Below the pieces are notes generated by a model that had not been told where the DNA came from, searched no databases, and saw only the letters and a list, made by a program, of their open reading frames with translations. A program made the position numbers and the translations under genes. 43,622 nt of DNA from Acidobacteriaceae bacterium. Its GTDB lineage: Bacteria > Acidobacteriota > Terriglobia > Terriglobales > Acidobacteriaceae. Location: assembly GCA_030040425.1 (NCBI GenBank), contig JASHTS010000146.1, forward strand, positions 1-43,622, read 5' to 3'. Shown piece by piece: positions 1 through 7,816 of this stretch (positions are counted from its first letter, which is position 1; the number at the start of each line of letters is the position of its first letter).

Positions 1-108
1 ATGAAGCCGGATGGCGCGCCTCGCGTAGGGCGCACCTCCGGCTTTGCTTTGTGCGCGGCGATGCAGCGATCGGAATGCGGCATACAATCGGTGGAGCAGG
101 CATTCCCT

Positions 109-1329
109 ATGTCCATTGGTCGCGAACCGGCGTCTTCGCGCGGCAAGGCGTTTGTGCTTTCGCTGCTTCTTGCATTCGTGTTCCTGCCCGGCGCGCGCGC
201 GCAAACCGGGTCGCCGCAGGCTGCGCTCAAGGCTGACCTCGAACGCGGGCAGGCGGCTCTCGCGGCGAAGGATTCGGCGGCCGCGGCAGCAGCGTTTCGC
301 GACGCGCTGAAGATCGATCCCGGGAATGCCGCGGCGCACGCCAACCTGGGCGCGATTGCGTTTTTCCAAGGCGATTGCGGCGCGGCGATGCCGGAGCTGA
401 AGAGCGCGCTCGAGGGAGCGCCGACGCTCGAGAATGCGAAGGGGCTGATCGCCATCTGCGAAAAGCGCATGGGCGCAAAGAATGCGGCGGCCGATCTGGA
501 AGCGGCCTTTGCCGCGATGAAAGACGAGCCCCTGCGCGTGCAGGTGGGCGTGGAGCTGGCCGATCTCTATTACCAGTCTGGCGACCTGGACCGCACGCTG
601 CCGGTGGTGCACGAGCTGGTGACGCTGGCGCCGGATAACGTGGACCTGTTGTTTTTCGCGCAGCGAATTTACTCCGAGATGGCCGACGACACCATGAACA
701 AGCTGGCGCTGCTGGCGCCGGATTCGGCGCGGATGCAGCAGTTGATCGCGGAGAAGCTGATCAATGCCGGCGACCTGAACGGGGCCATCGAGCACTACCG
801 CAAAGCGCTGGCCGAGGATCCGCGGCTGCCGGGGATGCATTTCGAGCTGGCGGAGGCGATCCTCGAAGGCGGCAACGACGCGGCCACGCAGGCAGCGGCG
901 CGCGCGGAGCTGGAAGCGGCGGTGAAGGCCGAGGGCGACAACCCGCGCATTGAATGCACGTATGGCCGCATTGCCGCGCTTCAAGGGAACTTTGCCGACG
1001 CGCTCGCGCATTACCGGCGCGCCTACGCAATGGATCCGGCGAGCGGCGAGGCGCAGCTCGGCTTGGGCACGGCGCTGGCGGAGCAGGATCAGCCGCAGCA
1101 GGCGGTGAAGTATCTGCGCATGGCGGTCGCCTCCGATCCCATGAATGCATCCGCACATTACCGGCTGGCGCGGGCTTGCCGCGCGCTCAATCTGGACGAG
1201 GAGGCGCGCAAGCAGACCGGGCTCTACCAGGAGATTCGCGCGGCCAAGGATCGCACGGCGCAGCTCTACCGGCAGATGAACCGCAGGCCGGAGCCTGAAG
1301 ACGAACTGCCCGGCGAGGGCCAGCCATGA
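109..1329 (+). CDS. Secreted tetratricopeptide-repeat protein
   Basis: A 406-residue protein built almost wholly of TPR-like helical repeats, with repeated patterns such as AAxAHANLGAIAFFQGD and ASGEAQLGLGTALAEQ from about residue 40 to the C-terminus. TPR arrays usually bind partner proteins; no enzymatic motif is seen. The reading frame is open to base 1, but I chose the ATG at 109 because it gives a clean signal peptide (basic N-terminus, hydrophobic core, ARA-Q cleavage site near residue 31) and has GGAG about 12 bases upstream. The stop overlaps the next gene's start (ATGA at 1326-1329), so it is probably co-translated with the sensor kinase and regulator that follow. A periplasmic scaffold for that signalling system is a possible role, but this is inference. 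Confidence 0.8.
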   Translation: MSIGREPASSRGKAFVLSLLLAFVFLPGARAQTGSPQAALKADLERGQAALAAKDSAAAAAAFRDALKIDPGNAAAHANLGAIAFFQGDCGAAMPELKSALEGAPTLENAKGLIAICEKRMGAKNAAADLEAAFAAMKDEPLRVQVGVELADLYYQSGDLDRTLPVVHELVTLAPDNVDLLFFAQRIYSEMADDTMNKLALLAPDSARMQQLIAEKLINAGDLNGAIEHYRKALAEDPRLPGMHFELAEAILEGGNDAATQAAARAELEAAVKAEGDNPRIECTYGRIAALQGNFADALAHYRRAYAMDPASGEAQLGLGTALAEQDQPQQAVKYLRMAVASDPMNASAHYRLARACRALNLDEEARKQTGLYQEIRAAKDRTAQLYRQMNRRPEPEDELPGEGQP

Positions 1330-4316
1330 GGGGCGCGCGCCTCAGAGCGGGTTGGGCGCGCGCGGCGGCCGTTGCGCTGCTCGCGGTGTGCGCGGCGGCG
1401 GCGTGGGCAAGCGCGTCCGAGATACCCCCGGCGGGCTTCACGCGCACGGTGTGGCAGACGCAGAACGGGCTCCCCGAACAGACGGTGCAGGCCTTTGCGC
1501 AGACCCCGGATCACTACTTGTGGATTGGGACCACGGGCGGGCTGCTGCGCTTCGACGGCGCGCGCCTGACGGTATTCGACAGCGAAAACACGCCCGCGCT
1601 TAAGGAGAACAGTGTCTTCGCGCTGATGGTCTCGCGCGATGGGAGCCTGTGGATCGGCACCGAAGGCGGCGGGCTGACGCGCTACGCGGAAGGGAAGTTT
1701 CAATCCTACGGCGCCAAAGACGGGCTGAGCGACGGATTTGTGCGCGCGCTCTTTCAGGACAGCGCAGGGACCATCTGGGTGGGAACAGACAACGGGCTGC
1801 TGCGTTTTGTTCAGAGGCGTTTCGTCCGCGTGGATGGAGTCAACGGTGTGCCCGCGGTCGCGGTGCACGCCATTGCCGAAGACCATCGTGGAGGGTTATG
1901 GGTGGGCGGCTCGCGCCTGCTGCGCTTCGATCACGGAACGGCCCGTGAATACCGGCTTCCGGGAGTGAGCAGCCAGAATCGCGTGAAATCGATCCTGGAG
2001 ACGGCGGATGGGACGGTGTGGGTGGGAACGGTTTCGGGTCTCGAAAAACTGCCGGCGGGCAAGCGCGACTTCGAGCGCGTGGCCGGGATCCAGGGCACCG
2101 TGCGCGTGCTGCGGCAGACGAGCGACGGGAGCTTGTGGATCGGCATGATCGGCGACGGGTTGCGCATGGTGCGCGCGCAGGAGACGGTTACCATGTCTGC
2201 CGAAGACGAGCTGCCCAGCAACACCGTGCTCAACGTGTTTGAAGACGACGAGCGGAATATCTGGATCGGGACGCAGGCAGGGATGGTGCGGCTCACGCGG
2301 ACGCCGGTGCGCATTGTCCCGCTGCCGAAGAATGTGGATTCGGACTTCGGCACAATTTACGCGGATCGCGATGGGACCCTGTGGGTGGTCTCGACGGATG
2401 TTTTCAGGATGCGCAACGGGGCGATCAGCGCGTATACCTTTCCGGGGCTGCGCGGCGTGCCGGTGCGCAACGTGTTTCGCGACCGCGCGGGGGCCCTATG
2501 GATCGGCACCGACGGCGAAGGGATCATTCGCAGCGACGGAGAGAAGAAACTGTGGATGACCACCAGGGATGGCCTGGTGAACAACTTCATCCGCGCCATT
2601 CTGGAGAGCCGCGACGGGAGCATGTGGATTGCGACCGACGAGGGCGTGAGCCACTGGAGCCGGCAGCGGGGATTCACCAACTACCGCATGCGCGACGGGC
2701 TGTCGTACTTCAGCACGCGGGCGCTGCTCGAGGACCGCAGCGGGGACATCTGGATCGGGACGGACCGCGGGCTGAACCGCATCCACGCGGGCGCATTTGT
2801 GCACGATGCGGCCACCGAGGGACTGAGTCAGCGCAAAGTTTGGACCATCGCGGAGGACGCGGACGGAGGGTTGTGGTTCGGCACCCGCGACGACGGCCTC
2901 TATCGATGGAAAGATGGCCGGTTGAGCCATCTCACTACCGACCAGGGGTTGGCCAGCAACAGTATCTACCAGGTGATCGAAGACGCGCACCGCGGATTCT
3001 GGATCAGCGGGCCGAACGGAATTTCGCTGTTGAACCGGCGCGATCTGGATGCCGCGGCCGATTCCCCGGGACAGCGGGTTTCGCTCACGTTTTACGGCAT
3101 CTCCAACGAGGTGAGCGCGGCGCAGATTTACGGAGGGCGGCAGCCTTCGGGGTGCATCGACACGCACGGCGAGGTTTGGTTCCCTACCAATCGCGGACCG
3201 GTGCACATTCTCAACGAGCCGATGCCGAAACCGGTCGTGCCCCCCATCGCCATCAGCGAGGTTCTGGTGAACGGGCGCGCCGTAGCCGCGGACGGGCCGG
3301 TGGTGCTGAACCCCGGCAACAGCCGGCTGGAGATCACCTATGCTCCCATTTTGCTTCGTTCGCAGGACGACGTGCGCTTCCGCTACCGGTTGCGCGGATT
3401 CGACCCGGGCTGGATCGACGCGCAGGCGCGGCGCGTGGCCTCGTACACCAATCTGCCTCCGGGGAAATACACCTTTGAGGTAGCCGCGTCGGAAGGCAGC
3501 AACGCGCGGGGCGGCGCCGGGGCCTCACTGGCGGCGCTCGAAATTGTGCAACGGCCCGTGTTCTACCGCAGGCCGTGGTTCATTGCCGTATCCGTGCTGT
3601 TTCTCGCCGCCCTGATTTTGGGTATCTACCGGTTCCGGTTGTGGCAGATCAAGATGCAATTCGAGGCGGTGCTGGACGAGCGGGGACGGCTGGCGCGGGA
3701 GATGCACGACACCGTGATTCAAGGCTGCGCCAGCGTTTCCGCGCTGATTGAGGCGCTGGCGAGCTTGCTCAAGCGCGAAGACCAGCTCACCCAAAACCTC
3801 ATCGAGCACGCGCGCACGCAACTGCGAAGCACCATCGACGAGGCGCGAGAGGCGGTATGGAACCTGCGCCGCAACAAGGCCGCGGAGAACTCGTTTGGCG
3901 CGGCGCTCAAGGGCATGGCGGAGCAGATCGGCAAGGAGTACAGCATTCCCATCAGCTGCGAGCTCACCGGGCGGCCGTTCGTGCTGAATCAGTTTGCCAC
4001 GCACGAGCTGCTGATGATGGTGCGGGAAGCGTTGTACAATGCGGTTCTGCACGCAAAGCCGGAAAGGATCGACATTCGCGCGGCGTTTGCCCGAAATGAC
4101 CTGACGCTGGAAGTGCGCGACGACGGCTGCGGATTCGACCCCGCGGCGATCGAGGCGCGCACCGATCATCATTACGGCCTGGTAGGCATGCGCGAGCGGG
4201 TGCAGTCGGTGGGCGGAAACTTCAGACTGGAAAGCGCGCACGGCAAGGGGACCGAGGTGCAGATTCAGATTCCGCGCAAAGTATCGGTGGCGCAGAGCGC
4301 GATGATGAGCGCATGA
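1326..4316 (+). CDS. Reg_prop/Y_Y_Y sensor histidine kinase, NarL-partner type
   Basis: A 996-residue membrane sensor kinase. After an N-terminal signal/anchor (about 10-30) come about 13 two-component-regulator propeller repeats with the LWIGTxxGLxRF signature (about 50-590), enough for two seven-bladed propellers. A Y_Y_Y domain (about 650-735) and one transmembrane helix (about 750-772) follow. The cytoplasmic part has a HisKA_3 box LAREMHDTVIQG with the likely phosphorylated His794, then an HATPase domain with the N-box REALYNAVLHA and the DDGCGFDP and GLVGMRER glycine motifs. This is the architecture of extracytoplasmic carbohydrate sensors in Bacteroidota, but here the regulator is a separate protein, not a hybrid fusion. 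It overlaps the TPR gene by 4 bases upstream and the regulator by 4 bases downstream, so a three-gene operon is very likely. Confidence 0.93.
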   Translation: MRGARLRAGWARAAAVALLAVCAAAAWASASEIPPAGFTRTVWQTQNGLPEQTVQAFAQTPDHYLWIGTTGGLLRFDGARLTVFDSENTPALKENSVFALMVSRDGSLWIGTEGGGLTRYAEGKFQSYGAKDGLSDGFVRALFQDSAGTIWVGTDNGLLRFVQRRFVRVDGVNGVPAVAVHAIAEDHRGGLWVGGSRLLRFDHGTAREYRLPGVSSQNRVKSILETADGTVWVGTVSGLEKLPAGKRDFERVAGIQGTVRVLRQTSDGSLWIGMIGDGLRMVRAQETVTMSAEDELPSNTVLNVFEDDERNIWIGTQAGMVRLTRTPVRIVPLPKNVDSDFGTIYADRDGTLWVVSTDVFRMRNGAISAYTFPGLRGVPVRNVFRDRAGALWIGTDGEGIIRSDGEKKLWMTTRDGLVNNFIRAILESRDGSMWIATDEGVSHWSRQRGFTNYRMRDGLSYFSTRALLEDRSGDIWIGTDRGLNRIHAGAFVHDAATEGLSQRKVWTIAEDADGGLWFGTRDDGLYRWKDGRLSHLTTDQGLASNSIYQVIEDAHRGFWISGPNGISLLNRRDLDAAADSPGQRVSLTFYGISNEVSAAQIYGGRQPSGCIDTHGEVWFPTNRGPVHILNEPMPKPVVPPIAISEVLVNGRAVAADGPVVLNPGNSRLEITYAPILLRSQDDVRFRYRLRGFDPGWIDAQARRVASYTNLPPGKYTFEVAASEGSNARGGAGASLAALEIVQRPVFYRRPWFIAVSVLFLAALILGIYRFRLWQIKMQFEAVLDERGRLAREMHDTVIQGCASVSALIEALASLLKREDQLTQNLIEHARTQLRSTIDEAREAVWNLRRNKAAENSFGAALKGMAEQIGKEYSIPISCELTGRPFVLNQFATHELLMMVREALYNAVLHAKPERIDIRAAFARNDLTLEVRDDGCGFDPAAIEARTDHHYGLVGMRERVQSVGGNFRLESAHGKGTEVQIQIPRKVSVAQSAMMSA

Positions 4317-4990
4317 CAGGGATGAAAGACAGCGAACGCGGCAACGAACGGCACAACGACCGAACCAAGGTGCTGGTGGTGGACGATCATCCCATCATGC
4401 GCGTGGGCGTGGCCGCGATCATCAACGCCTGCCCGGATATGGTGGCGGTGGCCGAGACGGGGACAGGCGAGAGCGCGATCGAGCTCTATGAGCGCCACCG
4501 CCCCGACATTACCTTGATGGATCTTCGCCTGCCGGGAATCAGCGGCGTGGAAACCATTCGCAGAATCCGCATGCGTCATCCGCAGGCGCTCTTTGTGGTA
4601 CTCACCACGTACGAGGGCGACGAGGACATTTACCAGGCGCTCGAGGCCGGCGCGCGCGCGTACGTGATCAAGGGCATGCCGCACGAGGTGCTGGTGGATG
4701 CGCTCCGACGCGTTCTCGCGGGCGGGCGGTTTCTGCCTTCGCCGGTCTCGCGGGCGCTGGCTTCGCGCACTCCGGACTCGGACTTCAGCGCGCGCGAGCG
4801 CGAGGTGCTGGAGCTGCTGGCGCAGGGCGAAAGCAACAAGCGCATCGCCGCTCTGCTGGGCATTACCGAGGCCACGGTGAAGTGCCACGTGAGCGTGATC
4901 CTGATGCGGCTGCAGGTGGAAGACCGCACGCAGGCAGTGGTGGCCGCGCTGCAGCGCGGGCTGGTGCACCTGCCGCACCAGGCGCGCTGA
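4313..4990 (+). CDS. NarL/FixJ-family response regulator
   Basis: 225 residues with an N-terminal receiver (about 19-135: VLVVDDHPIMR acidic pair, phospho-acceptor Asp70 in LMDLRLPG, and the LTTY and AYVIKG switch motifs). The C-terminal GerE/LuxR helix-turn-helix (about 160-215) reads SAREREVLELLAQGESN then EATVKCHVSVILMRL. It is the cognate partner of the HisKA_3 kinase it overlaps (ATGA at 4313-4316). Phosphorylation would drive dimer formation and DNA binding; the targets are not visible, although the next genes downstream are polysaccharide hydrolases. An alternative start at ATG 4322 has GGG just upstream. It ends 21 bases from the converging GH2 gene, with no obvious terminator between. 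Confidence 0.93.
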   Translation: MTGMKDSERGNERHNDRTKVLVVDDHPIMRVGVAAIINACPDMVAVAETGTGESAIELYERHRPDITLMDLRLPGISGVETIRRIRMRHPQALFVVLTTYEGDEDIYQALEAGARAYVIKGMPHEVLVDALRRVLAGGRFLPSPVSRALASRTPDSDFSAREREVLELLAQGESNKRIAALLGITEATVKCHVSVILMRLQVEDRTQAVVAALQRGLVHLPHQAR

Positions 4991-5011
4991 ACGCAAGATT
5001 GCGCGACTGCG

Positions 5012-7558
5012 TCAGGCTCTGGTAACGATGGAGACCGAGGCCGGCGTCAGGCCCGGGGAAGATGCGGTGATTTTCACAGCGCCGGGATTGCCGGTGGATT
5101 GCACGATGGCGAGGCAAAGCCCGTTCGAGGCGAGCCGGTGGCCGGCCTTGAAGTCTTCATGACTGAACGGATCGCCGTTGTCCACGCCGATCAATTTGCC
5201 CTCGCCCTCGACCGAGAAGGCGATCTCATTCGCTGCCGTGGGCACTGCGCGCCCCTGACCGTCGTGCACCTCGACCACGAGATGCGCCACGTCCCGTCGA
5301 TCGGCGGCGAGCCGGTCGCGATCCGCGGATAAAGAGAGACTTGCCGCCTCACCGGTTGTGGTCACGTTGGCGGTTGCGGCGACGGCTCCATCTTTCACGC
5401 CCACCGCCTGAAGCGTTCCCGGCTCGTAGAGCACGTCCCAGGTCAGATGCAGGTCGGAGGTGGTGCGCAACACGCGCGCGCGCGGCGGATAGTCGCCGTA
5501 GATGTGCTCCATGCCCTGGCGCGGGAATTCGTAGCCTTTCACGCCCAGCGATCTCCCGTTGAGGAGAAGCTCCACCGTGTCGCAGTTGGTGAAACACGTG
5601 ACGGGAATCGGCTGGCCCTCCTTTCCTTTCCAGTTCCAGTGCGGAAACAGATGGATCATGGGCGCGGCCGTCCACTGGCTCTGGTAAAAGTAGAAGCCGT
5701 CTTTCTTGAATCCGCACGTGTCCAGCACGCCCGCGGGCGTAATGCGCATGGGCCAGAGGGCTTCGCCGAGATAGTCGATGCCGGTCCACATGAAATCGCC
5801 GGCCACGTAATCGTAGGTGCGGACGAACTGCCAGAGCTCTTCGGCATCGAGTTCGCGATTTTGCTCAAAAAGAAAGAAGCGCGGCTCGGCGCCGGCCTCG
5901 GGGAAGAGATAGCGGTAGTCGCCGCGAATGCCGCCGATGCCGCCGCTCTCGGTTCCCACGACGCGGCGCTCGGGATGCAGTGCGTGATCGATGCTGTAGT
6001 ATTTGTCGGCGCGGTCGCGCCAGCGGTCGACGTAGTTGTAGCCCACGACGTCGAGCGCGGCGAGAAACTCGGGGCGGACGGTGTTCGAAGGCGGCTCGGA
6101 GGCGATTCGGTCGCAGGCCGCGGTGACGGGACGCGTGGGATCTTCGCGATGAAAGATGGTCATCAGCTCGCGCAGCGTTTCCGTCCCATCGGGCGCGGAC
6201 TGATCGCCGATTTCGTTGCCCGCGCTCCAGATGACGATGCACGGATGATTGCGGTCGCGAGCCAGAAAGTTCATCAGATCGCGCTCGTGCCACTCGTCGA
6301 AATTCTCGCTATAGCCGTGGCGGATTTGCCCCTTGGGCACCCGCCACTCGTCAAAGGCCTCGGCCATCACCAGGAAGCCCATGCGGTCGCAAAGGTCGAG
6401 GAACTCCGAGGCGAAGGGATTGTGGCTGGTGCGAACGGCGTTGCAGCCCATTTCTTTCAAAATCGCCAGGCGGCGCTCCCACACGCGCTCTGGAACCGCG
6501 GCGCCCACGCAGCCGGCTTCGGGGTGCACGCACACGCCGTTGAGCTTGATCGGCTCGCCGTTGAGCAGGAAGCCGCGCGCGGCATCGAAGACGGCTTCGC
6601 GGATGCCGAACGGCGTCTCGTAGGTGTCAACCACGGCGCCGGACTCGCGCAGCGTGCTGCGGGCGGTGTAAAGATGCGGATCGGCCGGCGACCAGATACG
6701 CGGCGTGGCGACGCTGAGCTTCTGCACGCATTCCGCCGTGGCGCCGGCAGCGCAGGTTTGCGAAGATTCGAACCTCGCCGTTTCCACGCCGGTCGCGTCA
6801 AGGATTGCAGTCGAAAGCGTGCAGGAGGCTGAGTTGCTGCGCGCGTTGACGATCTTCGTGCGCACCTCGACGGCCGCTGAATCATTTTGAATGCGCGGGC
6901 AGCGGACCGTGGTCCCCCATTGCGCGATGTGCAGCGGACCGAGCACGTGCAGCCAGGTGTGCCGATAGATGCCCGAACCCGAATACCAGCGGCAGTTGGT
7001 CTGGTTGGAGTTGTCCACGCGGACGGCAACCACGTTGTCCGCGCCCGGTCGCAGATAATCGGCAAGCTCGTAAAAAAAGGGAACGAAGCCGTAGGGGCGA
7101 GTGCCGAGGAGATGGCCGTTGATCCAGACGCTCGAATCACGGTAGACGCCGTCGAAGACGAGAGTAACGGTTTTTCCGCTCCAGGATGCCGGAGCGGCGA
7201 AGCGCTTGCGATACCAGCCGACGCCGGTGGGCATGTAACCGCCGGGGCCCGCGGAGGGCGCGTGCTCGTCAACCGGGCCTTCGATGCTCCAGTCGTGAGG
7301 AAGATCCACGGCACGCCAGTGGGCATCGGGGAAGTCGGGCTGCTCGGCTCCGGAGGGATCGCCGGTTTCAAATTTCCAATCGAAATCGAAACTCCCGGCG
7401 ATGCGCGGCGAGGGCGCGTCTTGGACCTGCGGCGGCGCCAGCGCGTCAAGCGCGTGTAGATACGGTGTCGCGCCAAGAGCGGCTGCGCCGCGCGCGGCTG
7501 CGCCCAGCAACGCGCGCCGGGTGAAACGCAGCTCCGACTCCCTGATTTCGTCCTGCAT
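5012..7558 (-). CDS. Tat-exported glycoside hydrolase family 2 (beta-galactosidase-like)
   Basis: 848 residues. The order is typical of GH2: sugar-binding jelly roll (DFDWKFETGD to the SVWINGHLLGTRPYGF motif), Ig-like domain, TIM barrel, then C-terminal Ig-like domains (DUF4982-like, then VEVHDGQGRAVP). The acid/base Glu449 lies in IVIWSAGNEIGD and the nucleophile Glu537 in VVGTESGG. The N-terminus has a Tat-like signal (FTRRALLGAAARGAAALG). I chose ATG 7558 over an in-frame TTG at 7594 because GGAG lies 7 bases upstream of it. GH2 enzymes cleave terminal beta-galactosides, beta-mannosides or beta-glucuronides with retention. The WSAGNE and DUF4982 layout suggests beta-galactosidase, but the exact sugar is inferred. 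It is divergent from the clan GH-A-like hydrolase. Confidence 0.92.
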   Translation of the reverse strand: MQDEIRESELRFTRRALLGAAARGAAALGATPYLHALDALAPPQVQDAPSPRIAGSFDFDWKFETGDPSGAEQPDFPDAHWRAVDLPHDWSIEGPVDEHAPSAGPGGYMPTGVGWYRKRFAAPASWSGKTVTLVFDGVYRDSSVWINGHLLGTRPYGFVPFFYELADYLRPGADNVVAVRVDNSNQTNCRWYSGSGIYRHTWLHVLGPLHIAQWGTTVRCPRIQNDSAAVEVRTKIVNARSNSASCTLSTAILDATGVETARFESSQTCAAGATAECVQKLSVATPRIWSPADPHLYTARSTLRESGAVVDTYETPFGIREAVFDAARGFLLNGEPIKLNGVCVHPEAGCVGAAVPERVWERRLAILKEMGCNAVRTSHNPFASEFLDLCDRMGFLVMAEAFDEWRVPKGQIRHGYSENFDEWHERDLMNFLARDRNHPCIVIWSAGNEIGDQSAPDGTETLRELMTIFHREDPTRPVTAACDRIASEPPSNTVRPEFLAALDVVGYNYVDRWRDRADKYYSIDHALHPERRVVGTESGGIGGIRGDYRYLFPEAGAEPRFFLFEQNRELDAEELWQFVRTYDYVAGDFMWTGIDYLGEALWPMRITPAGVLDTCGFKKDGFYFYQSQWTAAPMIHLFPHWNWKGKEGQPIPVTCFTNCDTVELLLNGRSLGVKGYEFPRQGMEHIYGDYPPRARVLRTTSDLHLTWDVLYEPGTLQAVGVKDGAVAATANVTTTGEAASLSLSADRDRLAADRRDVAHLVVEVHDGQGRAVPTAANEIAFSVEGEGKLIGVDNGDPFSHEDFKAGHRLASNGLCLAIVQSTGNPGAVKITASSPGLTPASVSIVTRA

Positions 7559-7663
7559 CTCTTCGCTCCGCCTGCTCGCCGGTCGCGTGAGCAAGGCTCA
7601 GCCGCCGGAAAGACACACTCCGCCGCGCCGCTCTAGCATTCCAACACGGCGCACCGGTCCTGC

Positions 7664-7683
7664 AATCCGACTTTGGTCGGATT
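7664..7683. promoter_or_regulatory. Perfect inverted repeat in GH2/GH-A divergent region
   Basis: AATCCGAC-TTTG-GTCGGATT has two perfect 8-base arms around a 4-base centre. It lies in the 258-bp region between two divergent hydrolase genes, about 105 bases from the GH2 start and 133 bases from the other start. It could be a shared operator or a small RNA hairpin. No T-run follows, so a terminator is unlikely. Confidence 0.45.
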
Positions 7684-7714
7684 CTCGTCCGGTTGCCATG
7701 GTATAGAGTGGCAG

Positions 7715-7729
7715 CGGTTCATGGAACCG
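7715..7729. promoter_or_regulatory. Second short palindrome in the same divergent region
   Basis: CGGTTC-ATG-GAACCG has perfect 6-base arms around 3 bases and lies about 88 bases upstream of the clan GH-A-like gene. It may be a regulator half-site pair. The arms are short enough that chance is a real alternative in GC-rich DNA. Confidence 0.25.
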
Positions 7730-7816
7730 GCCGGCGTGGAAACCAGACCGCGGGGCTGGGGCAAGCGCGAATTGCGCCCCGGGATGCGGACACTTCACCC
7801 CCAGAGGAAGTTTGCC

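Noticed and set aside
1..108. In-frame N-terminal extension of the first TPR protein
   Set aside because: It places 36 residues before a normal signal peptide; ATG 109 with GGAG upstream explains the protein better.
2496..3206. 236-codon minus-strand frame in the propeller kinase
   Set aside because: Its regularity reflects the antisense of the WIGT propeller repeats, not a gene.
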